Origin: Angelakisella sp. | GTDB taxonomy: Bacteria; Bacillota; Clostridia; Oscillospirales; Ruminococcaceae | Direction: 5' to 3' | Assembly: GCA_020025195.1 (NCBI GenBank) | Contig: JAHHSN010000041.1 | Span: 1-10,839 of the forward strand | DNA: 10,839 nt | In this document: in pieces, positions 1 through 4,560 of the stretch | Layout: the number at the start of each line of letters is the position of its first letter | How positions within the stretch are numbered: position 1 is the stretch's first letter | Made by a program: the position numbers and the translations under genes | Notes under the pieces: generated by a model | What the model was told of the DNA's origin: nothing | Seen by the model: only the letters and a program-made list of their open reading frames with translations | The model's database searches: none

Positions 1-476
1 TGCTCGTGCTCGTCATGTTCGTGAGAATGTTCGTCATGGTCATCGTGGTCGTGGTGATGCTCCATTCCTTCTGAGATTTCCAGAGGCTTCAGCATATCAC
101 CTAAAACATCAAACAGATTGATGACGATGCGGTTGGGGTTCGATTCATTTTTCAGGGCATCCACTACCCAAGTGTCAGAGTGTCCACCTACATAAACAAA
201 CACATCAGCATCTGCGATTGCAGCCAAGTCTTCCGCAGAGGGCTGGTAGCTGTGCAGATCGACACCATTTTTCAGCAGCAAAGTCAATTCCACATGCTCT
301 GTTTCCTGTCCCACGATTTCTCGTGCCCAGTCATAAATTGGGAAAACAGTGGTTACAACTTTCAGTTTATCGGTGGTGTCGTTCGCCGACAAGGAGTTGC
401 GTTTATGGCTGCTGCACCCTGCAAAGAGGGCGGCGATCAGCGTAACCGATAAAAGGACAGAAATGATTTTTTTCAT
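1..476 (-). CDS. znuA: Zinc/manganese ABC transporter substrate-binding lipoprotein, partial (left edge cuts it)
   Basis: Translating the minus strand from the ATG at 476 gives 158 residues without a stop before the window ends. Seen: a signal peptide with lipobox LFAGC (Cys21), so the mature protein is probably a lipoprotein on the outer face of the membrane. After it come a VVTTVFPIYDWAREIVG segment (residues 40-56) and LLLKNGVDLHSYQPS (66-80), typical of the cluster A-I metal-binding family, with His75 at the place of the first metal ligand. The segment from residue 139 to the edge is a His/Asp/Glu run, the mobile metal-collecting loop typical of ZnuA/AdcA zinc proteins. A GGAGG lies 11 bases before the start. 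It follows the Fur-like and small membrane protein genes on the same strand, and permease and ATPase genes probably lie outside the window. His-rich loops favour zinc, but manganese cannot be excluded. Family call sure, metal inferred. Confidence 0.93.
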   Translation of the reverse strand, partial: MKKIISVLLSVTLIAALFAGCSSHKRNSLSANDTTDKLKVVTTVFPIYDWAREIVGQETEHVELTLLLKNGVDLHSYQPSAEDLAAIADADVFVYVGGHSDTWVVDALKNESNPNRIVINLFDVLGDMLKPLEISEGMEHHHDHDDHDEHSHEHDEHE

Positions 477-496
477 AATGATTTTAGCCTCCGTAT

Positions 497-558
497 AAAA
501 AAGTGCATAACAAATTGGACTGTTGATTGATTCAGCAGTCTCTTAGACAGTCATGCAC
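497..558 (-). promoter_or_regulatory. Intercistronic folded element with U-run before the substrate-binding protein gene (candidate attenuator or processing site)
   Basis: In the minus-strand transcript, an outer stem GUGCAU/AUGCAC (558-553 with 508-503) encloses an inner stem GACUGCUGA/UCAACAGUC (540-532 with 526-518, one mismatch). The outer stem is followed at once by six U's (502-497) and then by the GGAGG of the next gene (492-488). An extra upstream GACUGU copy (552-547) could pair with the same ACAGUC arm (523-518), so alternative folds exist. Inferred role: partial termination, or a stability element setting how much lipoprotein is made relative to the regulator. The outer stem is short, so this is not a strong textbook terminator. 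Confidence 0.4.
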
Positions 559-560
559 AT

Positions 561-857
561 TTAACACGAAAGCTTTACTTTCATACTCACCAATGTTTCA
601 TCAGATCGATGAGACGAATATCCTAAGAAAGTGAGAATAAAAAAACAAATCGAGAAAGCAACCCCTGCACACGCTGCGGTATCCAATGCGTCTTTATTTA
701 ACAGTTGCTCGCAGAACTCAATCTGATGACAAATTTCACATCCATCACCAGTACAGTCATGATCAGCATGCGTGATGATAAAGGTTGCCGATAGCATCAT
801 TGAAAATATCAGAGCTGTACACAGCACCAACGAAATCAAACGGGTTTGTTTTTTCAT
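561..857 (-). CDS. Small Cys/His-containing membrane protein, function unknown
   Basis: A 98-residue protein not assigned to a named family. A hydrophobic N-terminal segment (about 8-29) could be a signal peptide or first membrane helix, and a second hydrophobic segment lies at about 59-81. Between them is a polar stretch with a dense metal-ligand-like pattern: His30, His33, Cys35, Cys40, Cys43, His44 and Cys49 (core DHDCTGDGCEICHQI). With a membrane helix on either side, this stretch probably faces outward. The start is secure: AAGGAGG lies 7 bases before the ATG. The gene is 31 bases after the Fur-like gene and 84 bases before the ZnuA-like gene, so the three are probably one transcript. 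Inference: it binds or senses the metal handled by the transporter. A redox or chaperone role is equally possible. Confidence 0.8.
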   Translation of the reverse strand: MKKQTRLISLVLCTALIFSMMLSATFIITHADHDCTGDGCEICHQIEFCEQLLNKDALDTAACAGVAFSICFFILTFLGYSSHRSDETLVSMKVKLSC

Positions 858-888
858 AGTCTCACCTCCTTATTTATTTCTTATGAAG

Positions 889-1323
889 TTAACTGTTGGC
901 CTCGGTGGCCCAAGAGCCAAATTCGGACCGGCGTCTGCATTCGCTGCAAATTCCCGAAATTACAGTTTTACTCGGATCCAGCTGAAAATCATTTAGGAAT
1001 AGCAGTTGTTGCTGCATATATGCTGTCAGTACATGCTCCATATGAAAAATCTTTCCGCACATAGTACAGGTAATATGGATTTCATCTTTACAGCATTCAC
1101 TATCTACAAATCGATAACAAGATTCTTTGCTGTCTCTTTCTGCCGCTTTTTTTATTGCGCCTGTTTTAAGCAGTGCGGATAGATTTCGATAAATGGCGCT
1201 GATACTAATTTCAACACCGGCATCAATCAGCGCTGCTTCGATTTGTTTTGCAGTAAAGTACTTGTGAGGGTTATCCTTTAGAAATTCATAAAGCTGCCTA
1301 CGCTGCGTTGTTGTGTATTTCAT
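889..1323 (-). CDS. Fur-family metal-responsive transcriptional regulator (Zur-like by context)
   Basis: A 144-residue protein of typical Fur length. The N-terminal winged-helix DNA-binding domain (about 1-75) contains TAKQIEAALIDAG and the recognition-helix pattern ISISAIYRNLSALLKTGAI (40-58). The C-terminal dimerisation domain has two CxxC pairs, Cys86/Cys89 and Cys126/Cys129, which in this family hold a structural zinc. His83, His94, Glu96 and His97 are candidates for the sensing site, which is poorer in His than in classical Fur. The start could be ATG 1323 or the GTG at 1326 just before it; AGGAG at 6-9 bases serves both, and ATG is preferred. It heads an operon with a small membrane protein and a ZnuA-like lipoprotein, so zinc-dependent repression of uptake is the likely job. 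A perfect inverted repeat sits over its own promoter. Family sure, metal inferred. Confidence 0.93.
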   Translation of the reverse strand: MKYTTTQRRQLYEFLKDNPHKYFTAKQIEAALIDAGVEISISAIYRNLSALLKTGAIKKAAERDSKESCYRFVDSECCKDEIHITCTMCGKIFHMEHVLTAYMQQQLLFLNDFQLDPSKTVISGICSECRRRSEFGSWATEANS

Positions 1324-1333
1324 CACAAGACAC

Positions 1334-1364
1334 TCCTAATTTGCGACTGTTTCGCAAATTAGGA
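1334..1364. promoter_or_regulatory. Candidate operator: perfect 13-bp inverted repeat over the Fur-like gene promoter and RBS
   Basis: TCCTAATTTGCGA (1334-1346) and its exact reverse complement TCGCAAATTAGGA (1352-1364) are separated by 5 bases. Read on the minus strand, the left arm covers the last part of the -10 box and the right arm includes AGGA of the Shine-Dalgarno. A bound dimer would therefore block initiation. The same repeat in the mRNA could also fold and hide the ribosome site. It does not match the classical Fur box spacing that I know. A second shorter repeat, ACATAG/CTATGT (1369-1374 and 1381-1386), lies inside the promoter spacer. Confidence 0.75.
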
Positions 1365-1389
1365 TATCACATAGAAGTTGCTATGTCAA
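1361..1389 (-). promoter_or_regulatory. Sigma-A-type promoter of the Fur-like/metal uptake operon
   Basis: On the minus strand TTGACA (1389-1384) is followed by a 17-base spacer and TATCCT (1366-1361). The -35 is a perfect consensus and the -10 matches at four positions. The -10 runs into the 13-bp inverted repeat. It is 38 bases upstream of the regulator's ATG. Confidence 0.75.
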
Positions 1390-1508
1390 TTATAAAAGTC
1401 AAAATATGAATTTGCAGCTGTAGTCTAAGATGTATTTTGCCGCTTGATTCATTTACTCACCTGTCAACAGAGAACAGGACACACCACAAACGGCAAGACA
1501 TGTTGTTT
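1390..1508. other. Gap between TnpV gene and metal operon; possible relic mini-ORF at 1399-1452 (minus)
   Basis: No convincing gene. On the minus strand an ATG at 1452 opens a 17-codon frame, MNQAAKYILDYSCKFIF, ending at 1399, just before the -35 of the metal operon promoter. It may be the first few codons of a gene cut off when this region was joined, or chance. No terminator hairpin with a T-run is evident after the TnpV gene, so read-through into the metal operon is possible. Confidence 0.25.
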
Positions 1509-1916
1509 TTATGTGTAGATCAGTTCAGCGAAGATTATTTCTTCCGCTTGAGCTTTGATCATATTCGTGTGATGCACCCACGCCATCTGATTGGCCGCTT
1601 TGTCCGGTGACGGATCGATTGCAAGAAGCTGGCCCTGAATCAGCTCCAGCCGCTCGTGGGCGGTCCAATCAATCTCATAGAGATGCGGAAATAGCTGCTC
1701 TGTCAGCACCAAATTACTGTACAATATCGGGGTGTTTTCCTGCAAAAACTGCCGCCGCAAGCGTCCATATTTGCCCAGGGTGAGTTGGGTATCATAGGAG
1801 AGCTCAATGTCCAGAATGAGGTAATCTCCGTAGGCGTGATAGGTCAGTTCGTTTTTTATTGCGATGCCATTCTTCCCGTTTGTTGGTTTGTACCCATATT
1901 GTAACGGATGGCTCAT
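1509..1916 (-). CDS. tnpV: TnpV-family transposon-encoded protein, probably a mobile-element remnant
   Basis: A 135-residue protein whose core, from about residue 22 to the end, matches the TnpV pattern known from Tn4451-type clostridial elements: ELTYHAYGDYLI near the start, LGKYGRLRRQFLQENTPILYSNL (47-69) in the middle, NQMAWVHHTN and AEEIIFAELIYT at the C terminus. The role of TnpV is unknown; these proteins accompany serine-recombinase transposons. Here no recombinase, relaxase or element end accompanies it. The first 21 residues look like an extension, no Shine-Dalgarno precedes ATG 1916, and an ATA codon stands about where the usual start would be (residue 20). This suggests a decayed or re-fused 5' end. 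It could still be expressed. Family call from pattern recognition only. Confidence 0.78.
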   Translation of the reverse strand: MSHPLQYGYKPTNGKNGIAIKNELTYHAYGDYLILDIELSYDTQLTLGKYGRLRRQFLQENTPILYSNLVLTEQLFPHLYEIDWTAHERLELIQGQLLAIDPSPDKAANQMAWVHHTNMIKAQAEEIIFAELIYT

Positions 1917-1942
1917 AGAAACGGAAGGTTGTCGATTACAAG

Positions 1943-1982
1943 AAAAACAGGCATCACTGAGGTTTTCACCTCGGTGATGCCT
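1943..1982 (-). terminator. Bidirectional intrinsic terminator after the cation efflux gene
   Basis: A 14-bp stem, AGGCATCACTGAGG (1949-1962) with CCTCGGTGATGCCT (1969-1982) and one wobble pair, closes a 6-base loop. On the minus strand it is followed by G and five T's (1947-1943), which fits termination of the gene ending at 2099. The plus side also has a T-rich tail. Confidence 0.85.
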
Positions 1983-2052
1983 GCTTCATTTTTGCCAACC
2001 CTGTCAGACAGATGCCATATATCAGTAATTTTTACGGGTTACTGTTTTATGA

Positions 2053-2080
2053 CCACCCGCCTTGCGGGCGGCTTTGTTTT
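2053..2080 (+). terminator. Second hairpin with T-rich tail, oriented on the plus strand
   Basis: CCACCCGC (2053-2060) pairs with GCGGGCGG (2064-2071) with one mismatch and a 3-base loop, followed by CTTTGTTTTT. No plus-strand gene precedes it, so it may be a leftover terminator of lost DNA, or it may guard the cation efflux gene against antisense transcription. Confidence 0.45.
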
Positions 2081-2098
2081 TGGGGGCTGTTTTGGAAC

Positions 2099-3265
2099 TC
2101 AGACCCGGAGGGTATCCACCGTGACGACAGCAAAGTACCGCCCGGGGAGTTTTTCAACCTTCTCGTGGATCCGGTCGATCAGCGCCTCCGGCGTCATCTT
2201 AAAGTCCAAAGGAACCACCACGTCGAAGATGAGGTTTTTGTGGTCGGGACCGTTCGTCAAACGGAAGTCATGGAAGGTGAGGGCCGGGTCGATGTCATTT
2301 AGAATCCCAGAAATCGTCTCCCGCATCTCAGCAACTTGTGGATCATGGGTGACAATGGGATCCATGTGGATGGAGGTCTCGCAGTGCAGATCGGAAAAGA
2401 TCTCCCGCTCGATGTTGTCGATGACGTCATGCACCGCCATAATATTGGAATTCCGGTCAATCTCCGCGTGGAAGGTGGCAAAGAGCCGTCCGGGACCGTA
2501 GTCATGGATGACAAGGTCATGGATACCCAGCACTTCGGGATGCCTCATGACAATGGCGCGAAGCTCCACCACCATTTCGGGGTCGGGCGCCTGCCCCAAA
2601 AGGGGTGTGATGGTCTCGCCGATGGACTTGACGCCGGTAATGAGGATGAACACAGCGACAAGAGCGCCAAGCCAGCCGTCCAGCGTAAGGCTGGTGAAGT
2701 GGGCAATCACCATGCCGATGAGGACGGCGGTGGTGGAAAGGGCGTCACTCCGGCTGTCGGAGGCGGTGGCGAGCATCGCCGCGGAATTTATTTTCTGTCC
2801 CAGCTTTTTATTAAAGAGGGACATCCAGCCTTTCAGGAGGATGGAGGCGATGAGGATGATGAGGACGACCGGGCTGAACTCCACCGGCACAGGGCTTAGG
2901 ATCTTTTCAATGGAGCTTCTTGCCAGCTCATAGCCCATAATGAGGATAGCGACCGAAACGACAAGCCCGGAAAGATATTCGATCCTTCCATGACCGAAGG
3001 GATGATTGCGGTCCGGCTTCTGGCCGGCCAGCTTAAAGCCGAGGAGGGTCACGATGGAGGAACCGGCGTCGGAGAGGTTATTGAAGGCGTCCGCGGTGAC
3101 GGCAATGGAGCCGGAGAGGGTCCCGGCGATGATCTTACCGGCAAAGAGAAGAACGTTAAGAAGGATGCCGATAAACCCGCTCAGGGCACCGTACTGCTCC
3201 CGGACCTTGGGGTTCTTGGTGTCCTCGTGGTTTTGGATGAAGTGTCTGGCTAAAAATTCTGTCAT
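2099..3265 (-). CDS. Cation diffusion facilitator (CDF) family metal efflux transporter
   Basis: A 388-residue inner-membrane antiporter-type protein expected to export divalent metal in exchange for protons. Six membrane helices fall within about 28-215. Seen: ADAFNNLSDAGSS in helix 2, with Asn62 and Asp66 at the transport-site positions; HPFGHGRIEYLSG (88-100) in the helix 2-3 loop; SDSRSDALST in helix 5, with Asp170 and Asp174. An Asn/Asp plus Asp/Asp set, lacking the His of zinc-type YiiP (HxxxD), resembles manganese-type CDFs, so manganese is my best guess. The cytoplasmic part (about 216-388) is longer than the usual 80-90 residues, with His-bearing segments that may bind metal. The start at 3265 is chosen because GAGGAG lies 8 bases upstream. 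A longer frame from 3319 would begin at or before the expected transcription start. Not co-transcribed with the zinc operon. Confidence 0.93.
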   Translation of the reverse strand: MTEFLARHFIQNHEDTKNPKVREQYGALSGFIGILLNVLLFAGKIIAGTLSGSIAVTADAFNNLSDAGSSIVTLLGFKLAGQKPDRNHPFGHGRIEYLSGLVVSVAILIMGYELARSSIEKILSPVPVEFSPVVLIILIASILLKGWMSLFNKKLGQKINSAAMLATASDSRSDALSTTAVLIGMVIAHFTSLTLDGWLGALVAVFILITGVKSIGETITPLLGQAPDPEMVVELRAIVMRHPEVLGIHDLVIHDYGPGRLFATFHAEIDRNSNIMAVHDVIDNIEREIFSDLHCETSIHMDPIVTHDPQVAEMRETISGILNDIDPALTFHDFRLTNGPDHKNLIFDVVVPLDFKMTPEALIDRIHEKVEKLPGRYFAVVTVDTLRV

Positions 3266-3324
3266 GGAATACGCTCCTCGCATAATTAGTTGAGCGGCGG
3301 GGAAGTTGTCGCTTATCATAGAAC

Positions 3325-3353
3325 ATTATAACAAAAAAACGGCCGATTGTCTT
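3325..3353 (-). promoter_or_regulatory. Promoter of the cation efflux gene
   Basis: On the minus strand AAGACA (3353-3348), 17 bases, then a perfect TATAAT (3330-3325). Transcription would start near 3318, which leaves a leader of about 50 bases before ATG 3265 and argues against the upstream ATG at 3319. No riboswitch fold is seen in the leader. Confidence 0.65.
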
Positions 3354-3378
3354 TATGAGGAAGAGAAAAGCCGTCCCC

Positions 3379-3407
3379 TTGCCGCGGGAATGTTTTGCTG
3401 ATATAAT
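3379..3407 (+). promoter_or_regulatory. Promoter of the EamA/DMT permease gene
   Basis: TTGCCG (3379-3384), a 17-base spacer and TATAAT (3402-3407) give a near-consensus sigma-A promoter 61 bases before the ATG at 3469. Its -35 is only 25 bases from the -35 of the divergent promoter. Confidence 0.75.
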
Positions 3408-3468
3408 AGCTAAGTCTGTGAAAACGCAGGATTTTGTGCGAAAGAATACGATTTTTGTTTGAGGTTTT

Positions 3469-4410
3469 ATGAAGCAGTTAACCAATTGTTCCCGTCTCAC
3501 CGGGCATATTTACGCCGGCGCCACCGTGCTCATCTGGGGGAGTACCTTTATTTTCAGCAAGCTCCTTCTTGCCTGTTACACCCCGGTGCAGATCATGATG
3601 ATGCGCTTTGTGATCGGCTATCTTTTTCTCTGGCTGCTCCGTCCGCGCTGGGTCCCCCTTAAGCTGAAGCAGGAGTTTCGCTTTTTCATTCTGGGGTTCC
3701 TTGGCTGCACCGTCTATTTCTGGGCGGAAAACACCGCCCTTACCTATACTCTTGCCGCCAATGTCAGCATCATCATCGCGCTCGCTCCCATCCTAGCCTC
3801 CATTCTGGCGCATTTCTTTACCAAGGATGAAAAGCTCCATCCCGCCATCTGGGTGGGCTTTGTCGTCGCGATGGCCGGCGTTTCTTTGGTGGTATTTAAC
3901 GGTACAGTCGCTCTGGAGCTCAACCCCCTCGGCGATCTGCTTTCCCTCTTTGCCGCAGCCACCTGGGCGGTCCATTCCATCCTCCTTAAAAAATATGCCG
4001 GAGACATGGATAGTATCGTTCTAGCAAGAAAAATCAACTTCTATGGGATGCTTTCCGCCATCCCCATGCTCTTTGGAAAGGGGGAGAGCGGCTTCTCCCT
4101 GCTGCCGCTCAGGGAGCCGGAGATGCTTTTCAGCCTCCTCTTTCTCAGCATCCTCGGCACGGCGTTCTGCTATGTCACATGGAACATCGTCATTGTGCGG
4201 CTCGGCGTCGTGACCTCCAATAACTATCTCTATCTCCAGCCCTTCATCACCATGCTGGCAGCGTATCTCATTCTGGACGAGGAGATCACGCTCATGGGTT
4301 TTGCCGGCGCGGTTCTCATTGTGGGCGGGGTGATTTTCGCCTCCCGTCCGCCCAAAAAGAAAGTGCTTGAGACGGCGTCTTGTCAGAATCCACAAAAGGG
4401 GATAGAATAA
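3469..4410 (+). CDS. EamA/DMT-superfamily permease (RhaT/YdcZ-like drug/metabolite transporter)
   Basis: A 313-residue membrane protein with the two-repeat plan of the drug/metabolite transporter superfamily. The first EamA repeat covers about 11-142, with the family-typical start GATVLIWGSTFIFSKLLL and WAENTALTYTLAANVSII at 85-102. The second covers about 153-292, with GDLLSLFAAATWAVHSILLKK at 155-175 and LGVVTSNNYLYLQPFITMLAAYLILDE at 245-271. Ten membrane helices are expected, with a basic C-terminal tail. Such proteins export or import small metabolites; the substrate cannot be told from sequence. GAGG stands only 4 bases before the ATG, so initiation may be weak. It is a single gene, transcribed away from the cation efflux gene. 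A link to metal handling is not shown. Confidence 0.9.
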   Translation: MKQLTNCSRLTGHIYAGATVLIWGSTFIFSKLLLACYTPVQIMMMRFVIGYLFLWLLRPRWVPLKLKQEFRFFILGFLGCTVYFWAENTALTYTLAANVSIIIALAPILASILAHFFTKDEKLHPAIWVGFVVAMAGVSLVVFNGTVALELNPLGDLLSLFAAATWAVHSILLKKYAGDMDSIVLARKINFYGMLSAIPMLFGKGESGFSLLPLREPEMLFSLLFLSILGTAFCYVTWNIVIVRLGVVTSNNYLYLQPFITMLAAYLILDEEITLMGFAGAVLIVGGVIFASRPPKKKVLETASCQNPQKGIE

Positions 4411-4426
4411 TTATCCGTTCTTCTGC

Positions 4427-4455
4427 TTGCCCCGCACGGGGCAAAATGCTATAAT
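4427..4455 (+). promoter_or_regulatory. Promoter with a palindrome in its spacer, upstream of the DUF1846 gene
   Basis: TTGCCC (4427-4432), a 17-base spacer and TATAAT (4450-4455). TTGCCCCG (4427-4434) and CGGGGCAA (4437-4444) form a perfect inverted repeat with a 2-base gap, covering the -35 and half the spacer. This is a plausible operator for a dimeric regulator. Start of transcription would be near 4462. Confidence 0.6.
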
Positions 4456-4484
4456 CTAAAGGGCTCCCAGTAAAGGAAGCTGTG

Positions 4485-4518
4485 AAGCGCCTCGGTTTTG
4501 AGGCGCTTTTTATTTTTT
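4485..4518 (+). terminator. Intrinsic terminator in the leader of the DUF1846 gene (or end of the permease transcript)
   Basis: AAGCGCCTC (4485-4493) pairs perfectly with GAGGCGCTT (4500-4508) across a 6-base loop, followed by TTTATTTTTT-type tail. It lies 74 bases after the permease stop and 42 bases before the DUF1846 ATG, but downstream of the 4427-4455 promoter. It can therefore end the permease message, attenuate the next gene, or yield a short leader RNA. Confidence 0.85.
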
Positions 4519-4560
4519 GTTTTGTTTTGTTGTTTTGATGAGTAAGGAGGATATTTTAAA

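Noticed and set aside
1..65. Repetitive CGTGGTC/CGTCATG-like DNA at the left edge
   Set aside because: It is explained by codons for the His/Asp/Glu-rich metal-binding loop, not by a CRISPR or tandem-repeat locus.
180..452. Plus-strand frames opposite the substrate-binding protein gene
   Set aside because: The minus strand carries a clear lipoprotein with lipobox and family motifs running off the edge; the plus frames have no RBS or domain.
1908..2501. 197-codon plus-strand frame across the hairpins and the CDF 3' end
   Set aside because: It reads through two terminator hairpins and lies antisense to a confident CDF gene; the sequence is low-complexity.
3266..3319. N-terminal extension of the CDF gene to ATG 3319
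   Set aside because: The predicted transcription start falls at about 3318 and a strong GAGGAG site precedes ATG 3265.
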